From contig QBUR01000181.1 of assembly GCA_013374385.1 (NCBI GenBank), positions 1-13,055 of the forward strand: a stretch of 13,055 bases of DNA, read 5' to 3'. Below are positions 6,020-13,015 of the stretch, in pieces. A program made the position numbers and the translations under genes. How positions within the stretch are numbered: position 1 is the first letter of the stretch; every line of letters begins with the position of its first letter. This DNA comes from Candidatus Methanocomedens sp. (GTDB lineage: Archaea; Halobacteriota; Methanosarcinia; Methanosarcinales; Methanocomedenaceae). Below the pieces are notes generated by a model, which was given only the letters and a program-made list of their open reading frames with translations, was not told the origin of the DNA and ran no database searches.

Positions 6020-8406
6020 TATTCGCTCGCCCCCTTGCATAGTCTGGGAACATTTGTGGGCTGGAATGATATATCGACCTTCCTGGCCGGACCTTCAAGT
6101 ATCTTTTTCTTGTCCCAGTCGATCTTCCATCCATGTTCCTCTTCCAGTATCTTAAGCAGCTCCCCCCTCTTTGCCAGGGGCAGGTCAGCTTCGCCTCTCA
6201 CATAAATGTGCCAGTCATCAGGCAGCACACCCAGGTACTTCTCGCTCAGTTCGATGTAATGGGTCAGCTTGATCATCCGTCCCAGGTTATTGTCACCGGG
6301 CCTGAAACAGAGTTTAGCCAGCAGGGGCATGAGCTCTGCTTTATTTTCTGCTGATATTAACAGATGTTCGGGTGCAGGTTCGACATTATGCTCTGAACCG
6401 TCCCTGGCATCCAATATGTTCCACTTATCCTTATCATAAGCCTTGCCCGGGTATGCCCGCCTGTATTTCGGTCCGTGGGGTCCCAACACCACAGGTATAC
6501 CAAGACGGTTACAGCCTGTACCGATGGAAAGTGCCTTCTGTGTAGATCCACCCCATGCCAGGCCCACGGCTCCTATCCTGTTCATTACATAATCTGCAAT
6601 CTCTTCAAAGTTGCCGGTAATATCACGCCCGGCAAATATGGCAGCTACCTTGATAGTGGTAGCTGTTATATGGGCGTTTGAAACACATGAACCGGTATTT
6701 AGCAGGTTACCTTTGCGGAAACCTCCCCCATATCGCTCATACAGGGTCTTACCCTCGTCATCTTTGAACATGCCAATATCCATGGCACTGCAGCCTGAAG
6801 TAACGACAATATAACTCCGCTGCAGCATCTCCTCGGCAATCTCATATACATCGCGGCTGCCGTCGGGATAGTTTGGGCAGCCAATGATAGCTACTACACC
6901 GGGTGTGGTCCCGAGTACAAGGTTGACACCCTCTTCCCTGATCTCAGGGTCTCCTACCTGGCCCCGGCCTGTCCTGAGCTTTCCTTTCTCTTCACGGATG
7001 ACCTTCTGGGACGCTTTCTCTATCACATCCAGTACCGGAATGTTCTTGGGACATTCAACATCGCACCGTCCGCAGCCTATACATTTATCATGCAATTCTT
7101 CGAACAATGTAAGGTTGCCTTCTACTGCGGCTTCCATTGCTTTATCAATTTCAAGTCCCTGTGGGCAGCCTATCACACATGCACCGCACTGGGTGCAGCT
7201 TGATGCAAGTTTCCTGAACTCATCATCACTGGGCAGGGCAGTAATACCTATTTCCTTACGTATTGGTGCCATCTTCATGACAAGTTTCGGGGCCAGTTCA
7301 CCGACTTTATCATAGTCGAACAATAAGACACCGGGCTGTTCACCTGATGCGAGGTCACGGATAATGTCATCAATGTCATCTTTACTCCTGTCAGGCAGAC
7401 CATACATGACCTTATCATTGGTAGCAATGACCGGAATATGAAGTTTACTGGTTTCCCGCATCATATCGGCCCTGATACATTGTTCATCCACAATTATCAG
7501 GTCAGGTATACCTGAACGGATGTATTTAAGCTGCTTTGACAAAGACCCCACTACCTTTGCTTTGGGATTGACCCGGGTCATGTCATGTGCCGTGCAGCAA
7601 ATGGCGGCTAATTCTATCTTGTCAAACAGGTCATGCTCTTCCATATAGTCCATAATATATGTGACAGCGGCCACATTGTGCCCTATACATAAAAGCACTG
7701 GTTTGGTGGAATCAATTATACCCATACCCACATCGACCAGTGGAGCATCGGCCTGGCTTTTTGGCATATCAAAGCAGGATATCTGGATAATATCAGATAC
7801 TTCCATGCCAACATGGTCCACCATACCTGCATGCAGGGCTTTGGATTCAAAATCGATGGCGGCTCCTTCCTGGCCAATATGGGTTGTGGCCAGCAGTTGT
7901 GTTATCTGCTCTTCCACATAGTCCAGTACAGGGACGAAATCACCAATGGTCTCCGGTTTAATACCCAATACAGTCTGGGTGACCGGTGCTTTTATGTTAG
8001 TGGGCCCCACATCGATAGGATGGTCTGCTCCAAAACGCTCGATAAGATGGTTCAGCAGGTGTCTGCCGTGGCCTGCGTGGGCGGATGCACCTGTTAAGGT
8101 CCTGAGCATAGCTTCACGGGCCTGGTGGGCTTCCTGGTTGATGCCGCAAGCACCTTCCTTGTTGCCTGTCAGGTCACACTTGCCGTAGGTGCAGTAACAG
8201 CACATATCGCAAATAGGCGAATAAACGGGTTCGTACCGCTTAAGCAGCCTCATGTCCCAATCCCGCAGTCCATGTATATCGGGTGCAGGAGTTGGACCTT
8301 TTGCTTTCTCTTTTTCCTCTGCTTTACCAGAAGAAACAACACTCCCTATATTTATCTGGACATTTTCCAGGTTTTCAATGGTGAATTGGCCTTTTTTGAT
8401 TGCCAT
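6019..8406 (-). CDS. cdhA: ACDS alpha subunit, Ni-Fe carbon monoxide dehydrogenase
   Basis: CdhA interconverts CO and CO2 at the Ni-Fe-S C cluster and passes electrons through its other clusters to ferredoxin. At 795 aa it is full length. An N-terminal Cys group (C66, C69, C70, C72, C77, C87) supplies the B- and D-cluster region. Probable C-cluster ligands, assigned by motif order against bacterial CODH, are H243 (IGHN), C270 or C271, C310 (DEQC), C539 (SGCS), C574 (GSCVSN) and C632 (GTGCN). A ferredoxin-like insert typical of the archaeal form holds two [4Fe-4S] motifs: C404, C407, C410, C414 and C442, C445, C448, C452, each ending CP. No key residue appears lost. ATG 8406 has AAGGAGA ten bases upstream. 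It is the first gene of the operon and overlaps cdhB by one base (TAATG). Confidence 0.97.
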   Translation of the reverse strand: MAIKKGQFTIENLENVQINIGSVVSSGKAEEKEKAKGPTPAPDIHGLRDWDMRLLKRYEPVYSPICDMCCYCTYGKCDLTGNKEGACGINQEAHQAREAMLRTLTGASAHAGHGRHLLNHLIERFGADHPIDVGPTNIKAPVTQTVLGIKPETIGDFVPVLDYVEEQITQLLATTHIGQEGAAIDFESKALHAGMVDHVGMEVSDIIQISCFDMPKSQADAPLVDVGMGIIDSTKPVLLCIGHNVAAVTYIMDYMEEHDLFDKIELAAICCTAHDMTRVNPKAKVVGSLSKQLKYIRSGIPDLIIVDEQCIRADMMRETSKLHIPVIATNDKVMYGLPDRSKDDIDDIIRDLASGEQPGVLLFDYDKVGELAPKLVMKMAPIRKEIGITALPSDDEFRKLASSCTQCGACVIGCPQGLEIDKAMEAAVEGNLTLFEELHDKCIGCGRCDVECPKNIPVLDVIEKASQKVIREEKGKLRTGRGQVGDPEIREEGVNLVLGTTPGVVAIIGCPNYPDGSRDVYEIAEEMLQRSYIVVTSGCSAMDIGMFKDDEGKTLYERYGGGFRKGNLLNTGSCVSNAHITATTIKVAAIFAGRDITGNFEEIADYVMNRIGAVGLAWGGSTQKALSIGTGCNRLGIPVVLGPHGPKYRRAYPGKAYDKDKWNILDARDGSEHNVEPAPEHLLISAENKAELMPLLAKLCFRPGDNNLGRMIKLTHYIELSEKYLGVLPDDWHIYVRGEADLPLAKRGELLKILEEEHGWKIDWDKKKILEGPARKVDISFQPTNVPRLCKGASE

Positions 8407-8502
8407 CGGGTTAAATTCTCCTTTTAAGATAAGATCATTAATATCATGGTTTAGACAAATGCGCAGTTTTCAACACACGTTAAATACACTTTATTAATCT
8501 AC

Positions 8503-8510
8503 GATATAAA
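8503..8510 (-). promoter_or_regulatory. candidate TATA box of the ACDS operon
   Basis: The minus strand reads TTTATATC, close to the archaeal TATA consensus. Transcription would start about 26 bases downstream near 8480, leaving a leader of about 75 nt with a normal SD before cdhA. Other AT-rich runs nearby (for example 8518-8527) are possible alternatives, so the exact box is uncertain. Confidence 0.45.
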
Positions 8511-8574
8511 TTGTTAAATTATATTTACAGGCCGCTTATGTCTATTCCAAATCGGTGTGCACATTTGAATTGTT

Positions 8575-8595
8575 AATCTCATGATGATTGAGATT
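8575..8595. repeat. inverted repeat, possible operator between cdhA and rnhB
   Basis: Perfect 7-nt arms AATCTCA (8575-8581) and TGAGATT (8589-8595) flank a 7-nt centre TGATGAT. The arm-to-arm distance of 14 bp is compatible with a dimeric winged-helix regulator on one DNA face. It lies about 65-90 bp upstream of the proposed cdhA TATA box. Its left arm overlaps the second copy of the direct repeat AATTGTTAA. No regulator is encoded in the window. Confidence 0.4.
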
Positions 8596-8743
8596 GCCAG
8601 TTTCAGCCCTAAATTCATCCTATATTATTAAACGCTTCCGCAAACATCACGATTATTAAGCATATACAAAAATTTGAGTATGCAGTCTAAAAGCATATTG
8701 CTAATATCACATAAACCAAACTTCACGGACAGGAATGATTTAA

Positions 8744-9376
8744 ATGCTTGTGGCAGGTGTGGATGAAGCTGGAAAAGGGCCGGTATTGGGGCCCATGATT
8801 GTGGCAGGAGTAGTTATGGAAGAGGACCGGCTGCCAGAGTTGCTACGATTGGGAGTGAAAGATTCAAAGGTCCTGTCTCCTGTACGGCGGAATTTCCTGT
8901 CAGCAAAGATAAAGGAAATTGCTGCAAGTTACCACATACTTGAGGTAAGTGCCGCCCAGATAGATGAAATGCGCAAGATAATGACCATGAACCAGTTAAT
9001 GGTGGTGACTCATACAAAAGTGCTGCAAAACCTGCAACCTGACCGTGCATATCTGGATGCTGCTGATGTTAAAGAGGAACGGTTCGGGGAGAACGTGAAA
9101 AAGCGATATGCGGCCCCCATAGATATTATAGCAAAACACAAGGCAGATGCAACCTACCCAATAGTGGCTGCAGCGTCCATACTTGCCAAGGTCCAAAGGG
9201 ATCGGATCATAAGGGAGATGGAAAGAAAAATGGGGGTGGCGCTGGGCAGCGGGTACCCTTCTGACCCCAAAACCATAAAATTCCTGGAAGAGTGGATAAA
9301 ATCACATGAAAGTCTTCCGGATATTGCCAGACATTCATGGAAAACATCAGAAAATCTGCTCGAAAAAATGCGTTGA
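8744..9376 (+). CDS. rnhB: ribonuclease HII
   Basis: RNase HII cuts the RNA strand of RNA/DNA hybrids and removes ribonucleotides misincorporated in DNA. The 210-aa archaeal-type protein opens with GVDEAGKGPVLGP, giving D7 and E8 of the catalytic DEDD set. It continues with YLDAADV (D105) and KHKADATYPIVAAASILAK (D135 and the following helix). The substrate-sensing motif is GKG here (residues 10-12) where many homologues have GRG, and the SGYPSDP loop holds Y171. ATG 8744 is preceded by AGGA at 8731-8734, and the protein starts directly with the first β-strand as in other archaeal RNase HII. It is divergent from the ACDS operon and followed 88 nt later by the small zinc-finger gene. No functional tie to ACDS is apparent. 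Confidence 0.95.
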   Translation: MLVAGVDEAGKGPVLGPMIVAGVVMEEDRLPELLRLGVKDSKVLSPVRRNFLSAKIKEIAASYHILEVSAAQIDEMRKIMTMNQLMVVTHTKVLQNLQPDRAYLDAADVKEERFGENVKKRYAAPIDIIAKHKADATYPIVAAASILAKVQRDRIIREMERKMGVALGSGYPSDPKTIKFLEEWIKSHESLPDIARHSWKTSENLLEKMR

Positions 9377-9464
9377 TGATGGAAATTAATAACGCAAATA
9401 ATAAGTAATAATAAACCATGATAATTTTATCGGGATTTCTCGAGACTTTAGTGAGATGAATATT

Positions 9465-9683
9465 ATGACTGAGAAAACTTATGTTGAACAACCTTGTGGA
9501 TATTGTGCGGGTACAGGAGAATCGGAAGGAAAACCTTGTATTGCCTGTAATGGCAGTAAAACTTTCATGGTAAGAGAACCTGCAACAGAATGCCAGTTTT
9601 GTAAAGGCAGAGGTTATATGATGCTTGGATCATCCTGCAGAACTTGCAAAGGAACAGGCTGGATGGGTATTAAGAAAAATTAA
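9465..9683 (+). CDS. small stand-alone DnaJ-type zinc-finger protein (72 aa)
   Basis: The protein is almost entirely four DnaJ-type CxxCxGxG repeats: C11-C14 (CGYCAGTG), C25-C28 (CIACNGSK, lacking the second Gly), C43-C46 (CQFCKGRG) and C58-C61 (CRTCKGTG). In DnaJ, repeats 1/4 and 2/3 each bind a zinc ion and help hold unfolded substrates. Here there is no J-domain and no substrate-binding C-terminal domain, so a full Hsp40 function can be excluded. It may be a zinc-binding chaperone-like or redox mini-protein. Small proteins of this kind are seen in archaea, but their role is unknown to me. I prefer ATG 9465 because GTGAG (9451-9455) is at SD distance. The ATG at 9456, which would add MNI, abuts that element. 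A T8 run follows at 9759-9766. Confidence 0.8.
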   Translation: MTEKTYVEQPCGYCAGTGESEGKPCIACNGSKTFMVREPATECQFCKGRGYMMLGSSCRTCKGTGWMGIKKN

Positions 9684-9758
9684 CACATATTTCAGTATTA
9701 TTTTAAATTAATAAGGGTGAAATTCACTCATTTATTGCTTTATCAAAGGGGTAAGGCA

Positions 9759-9766
9759 TTTTTTTT
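9759..9766 (+). terminator. T8 tract, possible terminator of the zinc-finger gene
   Basis: Eight consecutive T residues lie 76 nt past the zinc-finger stop and just touch the stop codon of the convergent Dph6 gene. U-rich tracts act as archaeal terminators. The imperfect palindrome GTGAAATTCAC at 9717-9727 lies upstream, but its one-base loop makes it a poor hairpin. The remainder of 9684-9765 shows nothing else. Confidence 0.45.
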
Positions 9767-10434
9767 CATTTCGGTACAAGTTTCACATCCTTCACTCTAA
9801 AGATTCCCCAGTCTCTTTTCCATGCCGTTTCGGCATCGAGTATATCTATCCTTGATGTGAAAAAGGGTGCGTCCAGCACAAGAGTTTCGTATTCCCCCCC
9901 TTCACCACACACATGTATTCGATAGCTACGGTTGAGTTCAAGCAGTTCGTCTATTGCAGCACTGTCAATAACCCTACCCAGCCATTTTTCATCCAGTCCC
10001 ATGGCAGCTACCTGGACAATCCTGATATCCATGACACTGACCATGTCCCTGAGCAACTGCTCGGGGTCCCGATGCCATAAGGGCTCTACCACTTCAAGCC
10101 CCAGGTCATCGCAAATCCGGTGTACCCTGCTGCCCTGGTATACTGACTCGATGGCACCCACAACCACACCGTCCACATCCAGGGGGCCAAGTGCACGTTC
10201 AAGGTCTGCAAGTTCCTCTTCCTTCTCTCCACTGCTGGTTTCAACCACAAGTGGGATGCCGCATGTCCTGGATATCATTTCCACCATGTGGATGTTAATG
10301 GAATGGAACATATAGGAATCGTCCCGGTCAGGTTTGATGGTCACCAGGTGGGTCACCTCATGTCCGCCAAGTTGGGCAAGGTGGATAGCAAAAATGGAGT
10401 CTTTTCCGCCAGAGGTTAATGCTGCCAGTTTCAT
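9766..10434 (-). CDS. dph6: diphthine-ammonia ligase family protein (Dph6, ATP-binding domain)
   Basis: Dph6 amidates diphthine on elongation factor 2 using ATP and ammonia, the last step of diphthamide synthesis in archaea and eukaryotes. The 222-aa protein is the single-domain archaeal form. It has an adenylating PP-loop SGGKDS at 8-13, then YMFHSINIHMVE (41-52), VVGAIESVYQGSRV (91-104), EPLWHRDP (117-124) and the diagnostic GEGGEYET at 177-184. No domain or key motif is missing. ATG 10434 has no SD upstream (preceding bases TGTAGAGC) and lies about 26-30 bases from a TATA element at 10458-10469, suggesting a leaderless or near-leaderless message. It diverges from cfbB and converges on the zinc-finger gene. 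Some members have uncertain substrates, so the family is secure and the EF-2 role inferred. Confidence 0.9.
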   Translation of the reverse strand: MKLAALTSGGKDSIFAIHLAQLGGHEVTHLVTIKPDRDDSYMFHSINIHMVEMISRTCGIPLVVETSSGEKEEELADLERALGPLDVDGVVVGAIESVYQGSRVHRICDDLGLEVVEPLWHRDPEQLLRDMVSVMDIRIVQVAAMGLDEKWLGRVIDSAAIDELLELNRSYRIHVCGEGGEYETLVLDAPFFTSRIDILDAETAWKRDWGIFRVKDVKLVPK

Positions 10435-10457
10435 GCTCTACACATAACGGTAACAAA

Positions 10458-10469
10458 TATAAATATATA
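10458..10469. promoter_or_regulatory. shared, near-symmetric TATA element for divergent dph6 and cfbB
   Basis: TATAAATATATA reads as a TATA box on both strands (complement TATATATTTATA). The whole space between the two ATGs is only 60 bp. Placing transcription starts about 26 bases from the box centre puts them near 10490 (+) and 10437 (-), within about 5 bases of each start codon. Neither gene has an SD. The arrangement is seen directly; use in both directions is inference. Confidence 0.55.
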
Positions 10470-10494
10470 GTTTCAGGGCAACTTCTTCCACCAT

Positions 10495-11949
10495 ATGAAC
10501 GAAAGCGAACAAACCGGTGAACTGGTGGACATTCCCAGAATACTCATTGCAGGAGACCGCTCATCCAGCGGTAAGACCACCATCTCCACAGGCCTGATGT
10601 CAGTGTTAAGCCGAAGGGGGGTACGTGTCCAACCTTTCAAGGTAGGACTGGATTATATTGACCCCAGTTACCACACCGAGGTCACTGGCCGTCCCAGCCG
10701 CAATATAGACGGTCACCTGATGGACCGCAATGCTGTACTTGAAGTATTCCATCACGGTATCAGCTACGATGGAGGTGCTGATATTGCGATTATTGAGGGA
10801 GTCAGAGGACTATTCGAGGGTCTGGAAGGTCTTAGCGAGATAGGTAGCACAGCCCAAATTGCCAAGATGCTGGACTGTTCTGTGGTTCTGGTAATTGATG
10901 CCCGCAGTATAACACGCAGTGCGGCTGCCGTAGTTATGGGTTACAAGTCTTTTGACCCTGAAGTGAACATAACAGGTGTTATCCTGAACAATATCGGCGG
11001 TGTGAGACATGCCCGCAAGGCCAGGGAGGCCATTGAGACATATACGGGCACTCCGGTCATCGGTGAGATACACCGCAACGATTCCATGAATATCAGCATG
11101 CGCCATCTTGGCCTTATCCCTGCAATGGAGGGACGGCGCAAGCTGGATGATTTCGACCAGCGGATCAAAGGGATTGCAGATATCATCAGGGAAGGTATTG
11201 AGATTGATACAGTGCTTGAAATGGCTAAAAGTGCACCGCCCATGAAGCCGCCAAAGCCAGACATATTCGTACCCGGCCCAAAAGGGAATAATCCTGTTAT
11301 TGGTGTGGCCCTGGACGAAGCGTTTAATTTTTATTACCGCGACAATCTTGACCTGCTTGAACTGGCAGGAGCAAATCTGGTATTTTTCAGTCCTTTGAAT
11401 GATGCCCAGCCGCCCGAAATGGACGGGCTGTACATTGGAGGCGGGTACCCCGAACTGTTTGCGCCTGGACTATCAGCCAACGAAAGTATGCGACAGCACA
11501 TAAAAGAGATGTCCCAGGCCGGAAGGCCGATTTATGCCGAATGCGGCGGTTTGATGTATCTTACCAGTGAAATAATCACAGGGAAAGTGAGGACATCTTC
11601 ATACCGGACTGCAGATATGCCTGAAGGGGAATATGCAATGGTGGGCGCGCTGCCGGGTAGGACACTGATGGGGCAGAGCCGGGTGGTCAGTTACAGCCGT
11701 GGCAGTTTTGTTGAAAGTACACCCATAGGAAGTAATAAGGACACATTTTTGGGTCATGAATTCCACCATTCAGAGATAATTGATCTCCCTGATGATGCCA
11801 GGTTCGGGATAAAACTGGAGAGAGGTATTGGGATTAAAGACGGGTACGACGGATTGATGGTTAAGAATACAATGGGAGTCTATTCTCATCTGCATGCGGC
11901 ATCGTACCGGGAGTTTGCACTCAGGTTTATTGAATCATGTGTGGATTGA
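10495..11949 (+). CDS. cfbB: CfbB/CbiA-type tetrapyrrole a,c-diamide synthase
   Basis: This ATP-dependent, glutamine-using amidotransferase converts the a and c acetate side chains to amides, on Ni-sirohydrochlorin (CfbB, coenzyme F430 route) or cobyrinate (CbiA, B12 route). The N-terminal synthetase domain (about 15-215) has a P-loop GDRSSSGKTT at 20-29, the substrate-loop motif KVGLDYIDPSYHTEVTGRPS (49-68) and EGVRGLFEGL at 101-110. The C-terminal class I-like glutaminase domain (about 267-484) has GGGYPELF (315-322), the nucleophile C350 in YAECGGLMYLT, EFHHSE at 422-427 and a late His pair in YSHLHAAS (463-470). At 484 aa it is full length. The two functions are hard to separate by eye. 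I favour CfbB because the host type should make F430, but CbiA is a real alternative. ATG 10495 has no SD and seems near-leaderless. Confidence 0.85.
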   Translation: MNESEQTGELVDIPRILIAGDRSSSGKTTISTGLMSVLSRRGVRVQPFKVGLDYIDPSYHTEVTGRPSRNIDGHLMDRNAVLEVFHHGISYDGGADIAIIEGVRGLFEGLEGLSEIGSTAQIAKMLDCSVVLVIDARSITRSAAAVVMGYKSFDPEVNITGVILNNIGGVRHARKAREAIETYTGTPVIGEIHRNDSMNISMRHLGLIPAMEGRRKLDDFDQRIKGIADIIREGIEIDTVLEMAKSAPPMKPPKPDIFVPGPKGNNPVIGVALDEAFNFYYRDNLDLLELAGANLVFFSPLNDAQPPEMDGLYIGGGYPELFAPGLSANESMRQHIKEMSQAGRPIYAECGGLMYLTSEIITGKVRTSSYRTADMPEGEYAMVGALPGRTLMGQSRVVSYSRGSFVESTPIGSNKDTFLGHEFHHSEIIDLPDDARFGIKLERGIGIKDGYDGLMVKNTMGVYSHLHAASYREFALRFIESCVD

Positions 11950-11958
11950 ATATTGAAT

Positions 11959-11972
11959 AAAAACACAAAAAA
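11959..11972 (-). terminator. U-rich tract downstream of nop5
   Basis: In the 39-bp gap between the convergent cfbB and nop5 genes, the minus-strand transcript would read TTTTTTGTGTTTTT 17-30 nt past the nop5 stop. This contains the same 12-mer (TTTTGTGTTTTT) found after cdhE at 401-412. There is no obvious hairpin, which is normal for archaeal U-tract terminators. Confidence 0.5.
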
Positions 11973-11988
11973 TCAGTAGTGTGGCTGG

Positions 11989-12981
11989 TTATTTTCTGCC
12001 CTTTCGGTTTGGTGGATTTGGATACTTTTTGCGTAGTTCTTCAACCTTCCGGTCAAGGTCCTCTGCAATCTCTTTCCTAAAATCCCCTGCAAAGAAGTCC
12101 ACTCGCACAGCCAGGGCTATCTTTGCTGCCAGTAATCGTGCAATCTTACCCCTCTGCCACCAGGGGGCGTCCCTGACAAGAGGATGTTGGAATATTACGC
12201 CGTGTTTGGGTGAAGTAGCATTACCCCTGAGATGTTTGAACAGTGCTTTTTCTGCACCTAGTACCTGAATAGTGCTTGATGGCATGTTGGCAAGTTTTTG
12301 GACCCCGCCTGCAATACTGATCAATCTGGCACCGATATGGACGCCTGCAGTATCGGATAAATTGGAATAGTTACTCTCCATCTGGGTTTCAATAAATTTT
12401 GAAATCTGGTCTTTGTCAGCATAAAGTCCTGCAATATTCGATGCCATGTCCTTGATACTATACGCAAATGCTTTCGGAAGTTCCATTCCAGTTGAGCTTA
12501 TTGCAAGGGTATGGATGTTCTTATCATCCAAACCACATTGTTCAAAATCATTTCTGGTCCCATGTTTAGATACAAAATGTACGAGCTTTTCGCCTTTTAA
12601 TCTGATTTCAGGAAAATTCAGGTCATACATTTCTTTCAACCGCTCAGACAATGCATTTGTAATCCTGTCAAGGTCGTCCAATGCTTCAATAGACTGGACA
12701 AGTATTGTGTCGTTCGACCTGCTGGCTGCAACCTGCCGAATAGCCAGTTCAGTGTATACCGCATGAAAAAGGGCATCATATTCCTCGTCGGTAGTCACGA
12801 ACCCACATTCTTTTGCAGCGACTCGCAAGTCTAAGCCTTCCAGATTATTGGACATTAAACTTAATTGAATTTCCTGCAATCTGTCCACAAGGGTTTTGAC
12901 GTCTTTAGGATATGGGTCACATGCAAGTACGTGTCCATTTTTCACCGTATAAATCCCAAACCATGTTTTTACATGCTGCAC
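11989..12981 (-). CDS. nop5: Nop5 (Nop56/58-like) box C/D RNP core protein
   Basis: Nop5 is the scaffold of the archaeal box C/D ribonucleoprotein that 2'-O-methylates rRNA and tRNA. It binds fibrillarin through its N-terminal domain, dimerises through a coiled coil and contacts L7Ae-bound guide RNA through the Nop domain. Here residues 1-85 form the fibrillarin-binding part, about 88-200 the helical coiled-coil part, and about 205-300 the Nop domain. The last has the signature GVHIGARLISIAGG (213-226), GAEKALFKHL (242-251) and HGVIFQHPLV (260-269). The C-terminus is a short basic tail (KKYPNPPNRKGRK). The start is GTG 12981, as no in-frame ATG exists before a stop at 13003-13005, and there is no convincing SD. 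Archaeal nop5 usually precedes the fibrillarin gene flpA. Here the downstream neighbour is convergent cfbB, so that partner is absent. Confidence 0.93.
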   Translation of the reverse strand: MQHVKTWFGIYTVKNGHVLACDPYPKDVKTLVDRLQEIQLSLMSNNLEGLDLRVAAKECGFVTTDEEYDALFHAVYTELAIRQVAASRSNDTILVQSIEALDDLDRITNALSERLKEMYDLNFPEIRLKGEKLVHFVSKHGTRNDFEQCGLDDKNIHTLAISSTGMELPKAFAYSIKDMASNIAGLYADKDQISKFIETQMESNYSNLSDTAGVHIGARLISIAGGVQKLANMPSSTIQVLGAEKALFKHLRGNATSPKHGVIFQHPLVRDAPWWQRGKIARLLAAKIALAVRVDFFAGDFRKEIAEDLDRKVEELRKKYPNPPNRKGRK

Positions 12982-12984
12982 TCG

Positions 12985-12996
12985 TTTATAATATAC
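12985..12996 (+). promoter_or_regulatory. candidate TATA box for a divergent gene at the right edge
   Basis: TTTATAATATAC is centred near 12990, and a start 26 bases downstream falls at about 13016, exactly where an ATG opens a frame that runs off the window. It lies beside the nop5 box on the other strand. Confidence 0.35.
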
Positions 12997-13002
12997 GAGA
13001 AA

Positions 13003-13012
13003 TTATTTAAAC
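13003..13012 (-). promoter_or_regulatory. candidate nop5 TATA box (leaderless)
   Basis: The minus strand reads AGTTTAAATAATTT, with the TATA-like core TTTAAATAA centred near 13006. A start 26 bases downstream falls at about 12980, on the GTG initiator itself. No SD is present, so nop5 is probably translated from a leaderless message. Confidence 0.45.
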
Positions 13013-13015
13013 TAT

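Larger units (their letters stand above)
8407..8743. other. 337-bp divergent intergenic region between cdhA and rnhB
   Basis: This AT-rich spacer has no credible ORF. It contains the cdhA ribosome site (AAGGAGA on the minus strand, near 8417-8424), a minus-strand TATA-like box (8503-8510), a 9-nt direct repeat AATTGTTAA (8509-8517 and 8568-8576) and a 7-7-7 inverted repeat (8575-8595). On the plus side an AGGA at 8731-8734 precedes rnhB. A plus-strand TATA-like CATATACAAAA (8661-8671) could drive rnhB, but this is weak. Long upstream regions and leaders with regulatory roles are known for cdh operons of Methanosarcina, so a regulatory reading is reasonable but inferred. Confidence 0.6.

Noticed and set aside
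6884..7315. 143-aa plus-strand ORF opposite cdhA
   Set aside because: It mirrors the ferredoxin-like Cys region of cdhA and has no recognisable family or start signal.
8407..8743. Riboswitch, tRNA or small RNA in the cdhA-rnhB spacer
   Set aside because: I found no cloverleaf, no cobalamin-box-like sequence and no strong long stem; only short repeats and TATA-like runs.
9717..9727. GTGAAATTCAC palindrome as a terminator hairpin
   Set aside because: A one-base centre cannot form a stable loop, and it is not directly followed by the T-run.
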